Source: Certhia americana
Taxonomy: Eukaryota > Chordata > Aves > Passeriformes > Certhiidae
DNA length: 64,000 bases
Assembly: GCA_018697195.1 (NCBI GenBank)
Contig: CM031864.1
Span: forward strand, 11,537,970 to 11,601,969
Direction: 5' to 3'
The translations under genes and the position numbers were made by a program. Below, in pieces: positions 9,380-20,908 of this stretch. The notes beneath the pieces were generated by a model, which was not told the DNA's origin, searched no databases, and saw only the letters and a list, made by a program, of their open reading frames with translations. Within the stretch, counting starts at the first letter, position 1. Each line of letters begins with the position of its first letter.

Positions 9380-11963
9380 AAAACAAACAACATAAGGGTA
9401 AGTGTCAAAAGTGACCGAAACAGCAGAATCACAGATTAAATGTACAGCAAAGATTAAAACTTTGCTTAATGACATGAATTCTCCACCCTGGGGAAGAAGC
9501 CGTTCAGTTCAGCACATATTCCCATACAGCATTTCCAAAACCATGACAGCAAGGGACAATTTCCCATTTTCTCCTTGCACAATCATGATAATCCACCACC
9601 AGATACAAGCAGGAAATGTTTACAGATCATTAGCTTACCCCTCCATGACAGGTATCACATCTAAGAATGCCAATCACAGCAACAGAGCCCCACATACTGA
9701 CAATGCTCTTCCTCAGCCTCCACATCCAATTCTAACTGCAGAGCTGAGCTCCTCCATAGTTAAAAAACTTTCAGCCTAACACTTATTCCTGAACAGCTTT
9801 TATCCATTTGTTTTCATGCCAACATTGATCCAGCAGCTTAAACAGCTTTTCCCTATCCCAGAAGTTTATTTCCCTGACAATAAAAAATGAATTACACCAC
9901 CTCCCTGTCAGGGCTCATTTGCCCACCCAAATCAAGCAAGTTCTTGGAGTCTGCTCATTGGTGACTCCCCATCTTTGATAGGACCTGTCTCCTGTATCAC
10001 CTCATATCAGCATCTTCAGCCCAGTCCCATCCTTGTGGCCTGCTGTCCCCTTGCAACTGCCCAAAGATATGTTTCTCCTGCATTTTCAGCTGGTAACCCC
10101 CTCCACCCCACCCAGTGCAGAGCAGAAGGTTCTTTCCTAATGCCTTCTTTAGGTTATGACCCATCATGCCATCACCATGGAGGTATGTCCCACTTTGAGT
10201 GCTCTGGGTCTCAAGCTCTTTCTGAAAGACACCCTGATCTTTCACAGCACTGACCATGCCTCCAACCTGTCTCACCTCTGAGCCCTCAGGGCACTGCTTT
10301 CTGGTGCCAGGGACATCACATGGAACATGCATGGTCTCCCTAAAAACGTACCACCTATCTTCAGTGTCAACTCAACCCACAGCTGATGGCTTGAGCTCAA
10401 CTACACAGCTTAGCAAACTTTTAACATGAGCCAAATGACTACAGTCCTCAGAAGGATAAGTGATTCAAAATTATGCAAATGCACAGAATACATTATTTAG
10501 TCTTTAGTCGCATTTTGTAAACAGTTTCAGCCCTCTTATGGAGAGTGTGACAGTACCCGAAATTTGGGAGTCTGATGGTTGCTGCATCATGCACTGATCA
10601 TCATATCCCTGGTGGGAGAGGGAGAAGATTTGCTCCAGTTCTGAGGTGGGACATGAGGCTTGAACAGCCTGCATGCCCAGTGTCCCCTGTGCTCAGAGAT
10701 AGCCACACCTACCGCCTCATACACACACTCTTTGGAGATATCTTCTCTCATCCCCTCACCACCTCCGCTGATGAGGATAACAAATACCTCCCCCATTTTT
10801 TCCATTTCTGAAGGGAGAGGGCAGTTCCTTTCCTCCTGGCACTTCGTGTGGAAACCAGCTCAGGAGCTGCTTGGACAAGCACTGGAACTGTCAGGAGGGG
10901 AACAGCAACCTCCCCCCTCTTGCTGGCAGTTTGCCCCCCAGGTCAGACTGGGACGTATTTGAAACCTCAGTCCAAGGAACCAGAATACACTCACCTTTCC
11001 AAGGACTCAGATCCATTTAAAACTGTGCTCTAATAACCTTCACAAACAAATATATTATGCAATTTATGTTATGCAGCATTGACTTCAATGACTCTGTAGC
11101 AGTGCTTACACTACTATATTTACTTCTGGCACACACTGGCAGCCTCCACTGTAATTATTCTGAGAGTGCTCCTGTCCTAAACTAGGAGGTCTTAGTCTGC
11201 CAATATCTATGCACAAATGCTCCTCAGTATGTTTTCCATAACTTTGACCACAGTGTCCTTCTTTCTTCTATCCCTGCAAGCTCCTTTGTCTAGAACATGT
11301 TCTAAGTTTTCCCTCCTTTCATACAATCCCAATTTTATACCCCAGCACCTCTCCCTCAGTATCAGATCATCAGCTTCCACCTTCAGCTGTCCCACACTAT
11401 TGGTCTCCATCCCTCAGGAGAGAATCTTAGACAAGCACCCTAGCACCTTCTGCCAGGCTCCCTGGAATTTCAAGAAAGCCCTCTTTTAGGGATGCACACA
11501 TCCACCTTGATGCCCACAGCATGGATCAGCACACGAAATAAACAGAAGAGAGATTGCACAGATTGGTTTTCTCCCAGACTCTCAGGATGACCATTTCAGT
11601 ACTGGCTCTTTCCACTCTCTTTATCAGTCTTTGCTGAAGGAATGGCAGTTGCATCTGAGTGGAATCCATCCAGCAGTAAGTGGTTTGCTAATTCCCAGGA
11701 TACGTTGCATACAGAGAAGGATACTTAAGCTACTTAAAAAGAAACCCTTTATTAAATGCATAAAAATGCTTCAAATTTCTGTAAGCCAACACTTTAAATC
11801 AATGACTTCATTTAAATATATCAGTCTCTGCTGCCAATTGTTATACTGCTTTTTATGCATTCATTTAAACATGTTCCTTGGAAACCCTATAGAATTTGCT
11901 ACAGTTGTAACACACAGTTGCAGTCATTCATGGTACACACTCATGTATTTCACTTGCTTGAGT
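9380..11963. other. Unannotated DNA with moderately GC-rich stretches
   Basis: No recognisable protein or repeat. Several overlapping frames of 60-125 codons occur in the C-rich parts (9975-10330, 10575-11033). A strong pyrimidine tract ends in TAG at about 10151 and a GTATGT follows 30 bases later, too short to support as an exon. On the minus strand a good donor (AAG|GTGAGT, about 10996) closes a 35-nt open segment with a weak acceptor; not called. Confidence 0.45.
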
Positions 11964-11987
11964 AAAAAAAAAAAAAAAAAAAAAAAA
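11964..11987 (+). repeat. Poly(A) run of 24
   Basis: Twenty-four uninterrupted A residues, followed by gcttaagtagctt. An 11-base inverted match (aagctacttaa / ttaagtagctt) joins about 11727 and the sequence just after the run. I see no upstream polyadenylation signal at the right distance and no target-site duplication, so a retroposed cDNA is not demonstrated. Confidence 0.9.
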
Positions 11988-14900
11988 GCTTAAGTAGCTT
12001 TTTCATCTGTGTAACAGGGGCAGTTCAAGTCAACTATTCTCAGCTACACCACAGTGACACTATTGCTAGAAAAGGAAGTGGAAACCTATCACTAAAAAAA
12101 ACAAAACCCACACAACAATCCCCCCAAACCACCTCCTCTACACTGAAAGTATCAAGATGGAGCAAAGAACATTAAGATGAGGTTTGAAAATATTCTCGGT
12201 CATATTAAGCACTGTTTCATAAGCAATTGAAGATTCCTGGAAATCCGTGCCGCAAGAGGACCTGTGCATGCCAAAGTGATCACTTCTGCTGTGAATTTCT
12301 CTGCGTCTGCTTGTCTGACAGATATATTTAAAATTTTACACTGATTCATTTTTGGATGTCTTAACTGACTTTATAAAGGAGATATTCTGCTTATACAGGG
12401 AAAGGGCATATAAACATTAGGTATTTGCTGTTGAGGATTAAACATTAACAAAAAAAATTAATCAGCAGTGACGAAAGTGGTGATGGCAGCTCACTGGAGA
12501 TAACCTCCTCCGTGTAGCATACTGCAGCCTCCATCTGCTAATTTAGGCTGCTGGAGGCCTCAAGTGACGAAAGAGAGACCATACCAACAGGATTTCAGCA
12601 CATTGAAGTACACACAGCTTCCCCCCTCCCACAAGTTAACCTCAAGGCCATCAGGAGCAATGGGAGGCTGCCAAGAGTAAGTGCCATGCTGCACGTCCCC
12701 TGCAGCACCCTGAACAAGGGCCCAGCACCTCCAGCTGCACCTGGACACCTCTGCTGCTGAAAACATGAGCACTAAATCCACGGGTTTTGCCAGTTTCCAT
12801 GTGCCAAGCCAGGAATATTTTCTGAAACTGTTTAAGACTGAGTTTTCAATCTATGAGACAGCATTTACTGAACAGACAACACCAGCAGCAATGAGCTTTC
12901 TATGCAGCATTGACAACAACGAGCAATTCCTCATCTCTTGGTGAGCTCCCATGCTGGCTGACGCTGCAAGAGACACTGCAAGGAGCCAAGAAAAGCCACA
13001 ACTTATCACAAGAAAATGGAAAATAGTGAAAAACCTGCCTCACAGGGTTACCTGCCTAAGCATAGCTTCAACAGAGCTTCGTAAATACCTCAGTCTAACA
13101 CTGACAGAGGTTAAAAACCTATTATCTTTCCCAAATGACAGTGTGAACACATGTTCAATGGAACACCCCACCTCACCAATCTACAAAGTAGATTCTGCTC
13201 TTTCAGTTCTACAAATACAAACCACAGGGAGCTTTTCAAATGAAAGCATTACGAAGATTACATTAGGCAAGTTTGATCTACTGTAAAACACTTGCACACA
13301 ACATTAAGAGGTAGAACAACCTTTAACACCTGCCTTCTCTTCAAACATAGCACAACCTCTGTGCATGGTTTGGCTCTTAATGGGATGAAATCTCAGGCTA
13401 ATTTGTATGGCTTACTCTTGCAGCAAAAAATACTTCAAATGTTTGGGATCTAGCATTCCACTAATACTGAACTGGTGAGAATATTCTTTTAAAAGTGTGT
13501 ACTCCACAGTGCTGCTCAGCCAGCTGCCGCCCTGTGGGACAGACCCAGACAGTGGAGAATATTTTCACCCTGGTGTGAAATGTTGTGACAAGAGGAGGTG
13601 CAGCACTGGAAAAGCATTGCATGATCCAAGCAGTGCCTAAAGTCATCATCATAAATATTCACTAGTAGACCAAATTGTTTTCTTACTAACAGCACATTGT
13701 TATTCACAAATATTAATTAGCTTTTAAATACCTCCTGTTTCTTGGCCCTCCCTCCACCATGTGACATGGGCTCTTATGGCTGGCTTGCAGACCATCCACA
13801 CTGCTCAGAGATTTAATGATGTTACAACTTCCAGAGCTCACTCAGCTACTGGGAGGAGAGGAAGGGAATAATTACTTACTCATGTCTTTCTCTGCTGACC
13901 TCTCTAGTGGATGAAACAAGCAGCTTTAACGGCCTCTGAAGGGAGGCTGGTCCAGTCCTCCTTAGATGGGAAAGATGACAACTGCACTAGTAGGTCTTTG
14001 GTGTGGAGAATGATTTTAAAGATCCAAACTTCAAAGATCTCATTGAGGGGAGAGTTCAAACTCAAAACTTCTCCCCAATGGAAGGAAGAAAGTTGCTAAT
14101 GCAATCACTCGTGTTCCCAGCGATCACTCACACTTCAGACAGAGCTGAGGCACCAGGAATTGCCTGTCACATCCTACAGTATAAATAAACTGCAGACTGC
14201 CAGGAGGAAGGCTGTTACAAACCTTGGCAATTTTCTTTGGATTTCTTTAGATCACTTCTTCAAAGGATCTCTCTGTAGTAAGAGGTACAGGTGCAGCCAG
14301 CCAGCCAATATGGGATTCCTTTTCCTCCCCACCAGCAACAACCTCCTCCTAATTATATGCATCACCAATAACATGAGAAAGTTGGGCAGAGGACTGATGG
14401 AACCGGGCAGAGCGTGGACAAAATACACAAGCTAGTAGTACACTTAAGGTTGAAGTGATGACAGATGAATGATGAAGTACTGTCTTGTTTTCTACAAACC
14501 CTGGATGGAAGATACCTCAGACCTTTCAAACACATTCCTGTTCAGCATCCAGCAGAGACAGCCAGGGAGGATGAGCTTATCTTGATGAATTCAAATTAAT
14601 ACAAAAAAAAGAACAGAACCATTTTGAGCCTGGGCTCACACTTAGCCTCTCTGGAAGAGATGAACCTGAAGCATTCTCCTCACAGATGCCAGCTGAAAGA
14701 CTCAAGTTCTGAAACGCAGCATTTGGCATTTCCATCATCACAGGAAGCAGTACTGCCTTTTCAGTGCAAATGTAGCACGAAGGTTGTTATCCCACAGCTG
14801 CCAGACTCAATACCAAGGCACAGACACAAGCTTGTAAGTTTCCCAGGGAGGAGACACAATCTAGTCAATACACATTCCTGTAACATCAGATTTTTCTTAC

Positions 14901-15213
14901 CAGCATGATTTCACTGGTACATCCCAATCTGAATACTTCTTAAACAGTTTATTTTTTAAAGATCTTGTGCATCTAGCTATCAGCTCTACAGAACTAGAGT
15001 GGAACAGCTAATAAATTCCAGATTTTTGATGAAAAGCCAGAGCAGTTTTTTTGCTGGAAAGCAGAACTGCAGGACAATTTAACCTTGTCATTGCTAAATA
15101 TGGAATGGGGAATGCAGTCAGGGCTTGATATCCTCAAACTCCTGATAGAAAAAAAAAATTCTGCTGTAGTTCCTGTAGACAGCAATAACTCAGGACTATC
15201 AGGATTTTTGCAG
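11988..15213. other. Unannotated DNA with one long plus-strand open stretch
   Basis: From about 12712 to a GTGAGC donor-like site at 12944 the plus strand is open for roughly 76 codons, with TGA arising exactly across the donor. I do not recognise the peptide and see no convincing acceptor, so it is not called an exon. The rest has no named repeat. The 12240-12560 part contains several CpGs in A+T-rich context. Confidence 0.4.
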
Positions 15214-15269
15214 AGTTTGGACAGCCTCACATTCAAGTCCCTAAGATTATAAAACCGGAAAGTGGGAGG
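15214..15269 (+). other. Exon-like segment (possible 56-nt exon)
   Basis: A short pyrimidine tract ending in TTTTTGCAG precedes the segment and AGG|GTAAGG follows it. With two leading bases the only open frame reads FGQPHIQVPKIIKPESGR, ending on a codon boundary. The other two frames contain stops. Its phase does not join directly to the better-supported segment at 17237. A short (CA)n lies immediately downstream. This could be chance. Confidence 0.2.
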
Positions 15270-15277
15270 GTAAGGAG

Positions 15278-15293
15278 CACACACACACACACA
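15278..15293. repeat. (CA)8 microsatellite
   Basis: Sixteen bases of uninterrupted CA repeat. Confidence 0.9.
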
Positions 15294-16879
15294 AAGTCAT
15301 TTTTGCAGTGACTGACAAATACGGTACTCAATTTCTTAGGGATTTGAATGGCTGGAACTGAAGTTAAGCTTCACTAGAGCTATATTTAGATCTGTACAAA
15401 TACAAATTAGGAAACACTTTCTTCCTAGTTACTAATGCAGTATGACAGGAAACAATTATTTGCTCAGTGTCTAATGTTACCTTTGGTGAATATCTAGTTC
15501 ACATAAATTGTATATTGTATAATAATGAACCAAGCTGATAGTCTGCAGATCAGTGAGAAAACTTATTTAAGAAGATGAAGAAGCATTTGATTTGAACACA
15601 TCTGAGCTACACTGGTGCTACACTGGTCTTAGCTATGCAGACAGAGTTAATGCTAAGGCATCTTCTGCTTTGCTAATAAACAACAAAGTCAGTTTGTTTT
15701 CCAAATTCTACATTAATTTATTCAAGAACTCTGCAGATATCTAAAGGATACCATGGTTCCACACCCCCACACCCCCCCCCAAAGCGTAAAACAGAGCTGG
15801 GCACAAGGACAGAACAATTAAAATAAAAATAAATCCATCTTTTATGATTTCAAGTGCCAGTTTCTCTCTATGAAAAATGCAATTCTGTGTCACAAGGGAG
15901 CTCTCTGCTCAGCAACTGCTTCAGTCTTCAATCTCTACAAAACACAAAAGACAACAAAATGCATGATTCACATGAAGGGCTAGTTAGACCTTGGAGAACC
16001 AAGCCATGATTGTATAGAGGAATCCCACGTTCTTCAGGAGGGCTCAAAAGGCTGCACTCAAGAAATCCAAGGCACGTGGCTGAGAAGTAACCCTGCTCCT
16101 GCCTACTACAGCAAGAATGCCAACTAACAGACTTGGAGTTTCTAGGCCATCCAAGAATACAACACTACTGACAAACATGTCTTTTCTTTTGGCACCACCG
16201 GGCCTATACTTGCCAGGCCCTTTGCTATATTGAGTCACGTGCGTATTTCTAGAGCTGAAGGAGTTGACATTCCATGTTTGGCTTAACTAACACCCAGGAT
16301 AACCAGAGAGATACACTGAGTATCAGCGTTATGATGACCTTTTTAGTTGCAGATCCCTTTGAGATGGAAGGCAGATGAGCCCGTAGCACCATCCAAAAAA
16401 ACAGCAACAGCCAAGGTTTCTTCACCCAAAGCTGGACTAATGAAATATATGCCTTTGCCTAACCACCCACAGCTTTCCTCTGGGAGAAAAAAAAAAAAAA
16501 AGGGTCAGGGGGAAGGTGATAAACATTTGGTTTCTTTGTACGGTATTTTGAGACACCAGCAATTATTTTAGTAGTAGGTTCTTGGAGCAGGTCAAACATG
16601 TATTAGAGTTCTGGGCACAAAGCAAACAAACCTCTCAATATAAGGCAAAACATTTCTTGAGAGATTCTGAATAATCTCTCTTACCTACAAGTGCCAGGTA
16701 TGACTAAGTTTGATGAATAAGTTACAAGGATTTCCAGGGAGAAATGACACCACTACTCCCACTTGTACAAAATCTAGGAACATTGCTTAAGTGCTCTATC
16801 TTCTTTGAGCATCCTGTGGCAAGAGGGAAAATTCAAAAACCTTGGACAACTAAAGGTTTGACCAGAAATCTTTCTTCAG
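15294..16879. other. Unannotated DNA with C9 and A15 runs
   Basis: No coding frame or named repeat. A C-rich run (caccccc, then C9) sits at 15763-15780 and a 15-base A-run at 16487-16501. Confidence 0.5.
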
Positions 16880-16933
16880 ATGCCCATAAGGTCCCTGCCT
16901 ATGTTTTACTTGCTCCATGTTTACTGTAACAAG
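16880..16933 (+). other. Exon-like segment (possible 54-nt exon)
   Basis: A good acceptor (aaatctttcttcag) precedes the segment and AAG|GTAATT follows it. The frame that starts and ends on codon boundaries reads MPIRSLPMFYLLHVYCNK; the other frames hit stops. Its end phase does not match the next candidate at 17237, which needs one carried base. The donor is mediocre and nothing in the peptide is recognised. Confidence 0.15.
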
Positions 16934-17236
16934 GTAATTCCTACAGCGCTTCCTATATTGATCAGCAAAACCTGTGCAGAGACAAAGACTTATCTTGTCT
17001 ATGCTGCTGGAGGGAGCAGGGCTTAATTTTTTCAGATATATCCAACTGACACGCTACCATTTTATCTGCTCCCCCACTTCCAATAGTGTCAAAGGAGTAG
17101 GAACAATCACGGATCTGCATCACTTGGGTAGAGGTGCACATCAATATTCAGCCCACAGATCTTGCTACTCCAAAGGGCAGCAGCTACGTCATCTTGTTCA
17201 GAGATGTACCCGATTAAAGACTTTCCTCTATTTCAG

Positions 17237-17327
17237 CAGCACTGACACAGCCAGGCTGGCAGACCAACACACTCACGAGCCTGATAAAACAAGAAGTAGC
17301 TGGAGCTCTTCACGGAGCTGATGGAAG
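17237..17327 (+). CDS. Candidate internal coding exon, unidentified gene (first of a phase-matched pair)
   Basis: A pyrimidine-rich tract (ctttcctctatttcag) forms a strong 3' splice site with a NAGNAG arrangement (cagcag), and a near-consensus donor AAG|GTAAGT closes the 91-nt segment. Only one of three frames is open. It uses two leading bases, then 29 codons including ALTQPGWQTNT and LTSLIKQEVAG, and leaves two bases (AG) for the next exon. The segment LIKQE fits the psi-K-x-E sumoylation consensus, weak in isolation. The next candidate, at 18976, begins with the single base needed to complete the codon (AGG, Arg), so the pair can be spliced without a frame break. I do not recognise the protein. 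What is seen is splice motifs plus an open frame; that it is a gene is inference. Chance pairing remains quite possible because both exons are short. Confidence 0.38.
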
Positions 17328-18975
17328 GTAAGTGCATCTTCTCACTACTCATGTTATTCCTGTACATGTAACACTACAGAGCAACTCTCCATGACTAAAC
17401 AGGAATAGCTGCTTTCAATGTTTACTGAAGAGACAATGTTTAGATTGGACTTTCAGCATCAAGCACACATAGGCCACGCTCACCTTCTAGTTTCCAAGAA
17501 TCTTTTAAGTTTTTATATGATTATACTGCTCCTTGACTGTTCTCTCAAAAGAGAGAATGTAAAGCAAAACAAGGCTCTAGCTTGGAACAAGATGAACAAT
17601 TACTCTAGAAGACATTCGTTTTTACTAGCAATCTCATTTTATACCTTTTCTCACTTCTCCAAAGAGTCATCCACTCTTCATCACAGTGCTAAAATAATCA
17701 GGATTAAAAGCAGGAACATCCTTTCTGATATAGTTTCCCATGTTGTACCTCCTCTCCCCTCCTCAGAGTATTGAGCTTTTAGACAAATGTGTAATATGAA
17801 TGGAATCTTGAAGAACTTAACAGAGGTTTACGGAATGAGGAAACATGGATGACTGGCATACAAATTATTATTAGCTACTAAGTAATCAAAGGGATAAAGA
17901 CACATGTTTCGAGAATTATGAGCAGCTAATTATCAGTAATTAGGATTAGAGTTACTCTTTTTAAGAAATCCACTACTATACATCAGCCTATGGTATCTTT
18001 TCTTGCATACAGAATAACTGGTACTGGAGAGGATGGATCTCTTTTCATCCCAAGTATCCATTCCACAAACAGTCACCTCAACCTTCAAATCTGCCAGGGG
18101 TAAACAAGAAGAAATTTTCCAGAAGGGGTATTTCATTCCATACACAACACCTCAAAATCCCAGGTCTCTATATTGCATGAGCCACAGTTACACTGTTGCC
18201 CCAGAAAAACCTGTGCTGATTGTCAGCTAGCCTGGAAAAGAGAAAAAGAACAGAATGTGGCTACTGCCACTTTGTCCAGGATGGGCTACAAAGGAGCACT
18301 CTCCAAGCACTGCTCAGTGGTTCCCTACCTCCTCTTTTGCAAGGTTTTAATTCCACATCAAGCAGACCCCTGCAAAGAACTGACTTTAAGGGACTCTAGA
18401 GAACTTTGAAGGGTTACAGAACAAGAGAAAAGCACACAGGTCTCTTGCCTACACCAGAGGAGCAGAATAGCTCTGGGACTGGGGTGAAGAAATGAAGAGA
18501 TCTGAACAACTACTTTACAAACAAACTCCTGAGAGCGACACCAACAGGACAGACAGCATCAAGTCAGGACCATGATTGTTCTTTTGAGGATTAATGGCTC
18601 TCAGTTTCTTTGCTTGACTAGTGGCATATTACACAGGACAGCAAATTCTCACTGTAATGAAAAAAACTCTTGTGTTATAAGAAACGTTATAAAATTAACG
18701 CAGTACAATGGAATGGCTTGATTAGTTTTAATCCATCACAGCTTGCTGAATCAGACTAAGCTCACATCAGCATTGCCAGAAGTGTGCCCTCCACTGCACC
18801 GAAGAGCTGATGTTTATCCGTCTCTCTACAAGGCTTTTGACACAAAGCCTGAAGACCCAAAGAATGCATTAACATTGGAGAATCAGCAGCAATGTCCAAA
18901 CCAGTAAACTGCTGCCAGCAAACCCCACTCTACCTATAATCACTCTTCAACACCTTTCTTCATTTAACATACTAG
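17328..18975. other. Possible intron between the two candidate exons
   Basis: About 1.65 kb without a named repeat or sustained frame. It begins with GTAAGT and ends with AG after a moderately pyrimidine-rich stretch (cttcaacacctttcttcattt). If the exon pair is false this is simply unannotated DNA. Confidence 0.35.
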
Positions 18976-19137
18976 GGATTTTCTTTCGACCTCTTCTAAA
19001 AGGGTAACAAAAATTAAAAATAGCATCGGTCTGCACAAACCAAATGTGTTTTCCGTCCAGAGCAGCAACACTACTATCCCAGACAAGAGCTGGAATTCCA
19101 ACAGTCATTACACTCGAACATCCAATCCCTACCAAAG
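18976..19137 (+). CDS. Candidate internal coding exon, unidentified gene (second of a phase-matched pair)
   Basis: The segment is preceded by a moderate acceptor (cacctttcttcatttaacatactag) and followed by a good donor, AAG|GTGAGA. With one leading base, 53 codons are open and two bases are left over. The peptide is basic and Ser/Asn/Thr-rich, including STSSKRVTKIK, KNSIGLHKPNVFSVQSS and SWNSNSHYTRTSNPYQ. Four CpGs (ttcgac, atcggt, tccgtc, ctcgaa) survive in about 160 bp of otherwise CpG-poor A+T-rich DNA, consistent with selective constraint. Its start phase fits the segment ending at 17327. The minus strand is also open here (18947-19183) but lacks a usable donor, so plus is preferred. No known domain is recognised, and the composition suggests a disordered region. 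The gene cannot be named. Confidence 0.38.
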
Positions 19138-20840
19138 GTGAGATGCAGCTTAAAATTGAAATACAGGTGTCTAAAGTGAACACAGATTAAAACATTTACT
19201 CTATCACACATTCATTACTACAGAGCACCTATAATAGATGCATATTACATGTGGATGAATATACTCATGAAGTCTAGACAAGCATATTTTCAATTAATAA
19301 ACATCTTTCCCCACTCCCAAACCAAAATTATCATAAATTATAATCCCCAATGAGTGATCTCCTATAACAGAAAGTATTAAAATAAAGAGCACTTTAAAAA
19401 GTTATTTACAATACAAACACTGTAACTTATGCTTAGTAAAATAAGCCAAAATTGTCTCAGAAATGCCTGTACTTCAATTTTATACATGTGAATAAAGCAC
19501 CAAAATTTGAATATACTGATAACAGTAAAATAAACGCATCACATGTCTATTTTGCCCTACAATTTCACATCTACACCATCAAGCACTGAAATTCAAACAC
19601 TGCAACATGGATTCCCACACTACTTATAAAGGCTGCATCACCACTACATGTTCAGATGGATGATTAACATTACCAATACAATAACAATGGCCACCTTTGG
19701 ATAATCAGAGTTCTTATTTCTCGTAATCACAAATACAAGAGATCTTAATTTCTTTTGATCCTTATGCTTATCCACATGCTTATATAAGTGACAGAATAAA
19801 AGAAACTCTCATATACATTAATTTCTTTTTTCACATGGTTATGGATTTTTCCTTGAGAAGCAAAATAAACGTTAATTTTAAACACATAGTTAAATAATAT
19901 CCTAACATACTTAATAAAAATTAGGTTTATATTTCTAAAGCACTACAATGTATTTTATATATCTGTAAATAGGCATAAAATTAAAATTAATTTATATATT
20001 GAAAGTATTCAAATTTAATATATGTTCAAAAAAACCTACATTTGTTTGCCATGTCTTCAAGAAAGGCAAATCAGCAGGTTAAACAACTGAAAGTAATGCA
20101 CTAAACCAACTCTAAATAATGATTGACCTTTTGACTGATGCAGAAATAGCTTTTTTCTAATTTCAGTTTATCCAGTTAATTCAATACAAAGACTTGTTTT
20201 GCGCAAAAGAAGAAATCAATTAAGAAATAACATAGCATGAAGCTTTGTTTTCGTTCTCCAATCTAGATATAAACATTTATAGGAAGAAGATGGAATCTGC
20301 CATTTACAAAATTCTCTGGGGCCAAAACTATTTTCCAGTCACTATCTAGAATTAATACCGTAACTATTTTAAAACTTGAAAGCCCTCCCTTACCAATTCA
20401 AAAAAAGCAAAATGCACTTGTTTCTTTTTATTTTAAAATAAATTTGAAAGAACTTATTTAACTTTTCAATATTGTTTCATGTGTTTTAACTGAATTCAAA
20501 TTTTGACATCAATACAACTATATATTCAACACTCAGTATATGTTAAACAACTATTTTACTACCAAAAATATGAAGTACCTGGACGCTTATTTGGCATAGC
20601 CAGACAATCATAACGTATGCTTAGAAGGCTGACAAAAGGTGTTACCTTACTGTAAAAGCTGTACTTAGCAGTAAAAATCAAGGCAATCTAATAATTACCA
20701 AACTACTAATAATTAACCTCCCCTTTGAGAAATGTAACAAAGTAAGATCAAAGGAACCGATTTACTTCAAAGTTTCGGCTTGATTTGCATCACTATTTAA
20801 ATTATGTTTCAGAAAAATTAGACATTTATTACAAAGTAGC
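19138..20840. other. Very A+T-rich block
   Basis: About 1.7 kb of strongly A+T-rich DNA with seven or more AATAAA words on the plus strand (for example near 19300, 19380, 19490, 19528, 19795, 19865 and 19912) and no open frame. Such composition is common in 3' untranslated regions and in old introns. Nothing ties it to a transcript end, because the upstream candidate exon ends in a donor site. No named repeat seen. Confidence 0.5.
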
Positions 20841-20842
20841 AA

Positions 20843-20904
<62 letters not shown>
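20841..20904. repeat. A10 followed by (AG)27 microsatellite
   Basis: Ten A residues run into 27 perfect AG units (20851-20904). The minus-strand open frame rich in Ser/Leu across it is an artefact of the repeat. Confidence 0.97.

Positions 20905-20908
<4 letters not shown>

Noticed and set aside
9780..9900. Faint similarity to another part of a reverse-oriented CR1 ORF (cctgaacagcttttatcca)
   Set aside because: About 17 of 22 positions match, but the flanks do not follow the consensus order.
10152..10181. 30-nt segment between a strong pyrimidine tract/TAG and GTATGT
   Set aside because: The length gives no coding evidence. The His-rich reading comes from repeated CAT/CAC words.
11631..11993. 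Processed pseudogene ending in the A24 run
   Set aside because: No polyadenylation signal at the right distance, no recognised protein upstream and no target-site duplication.
12712..12943. 76-codon open stretch ending at a GTGAGC
   Set aside because: No convincing acceptor, peptide not recognised, and phase does not join the next candidate exon.
18947..19183. Minus-strand 78-codon frame that looks membrane-like (GIGCSSVMTVGIPALVWDSS)
   Set aside because: It resembles a transmembrane helix superficially, but no donor site follows on the minus strand. The plus-strand reading has both splice sites and matching phase.
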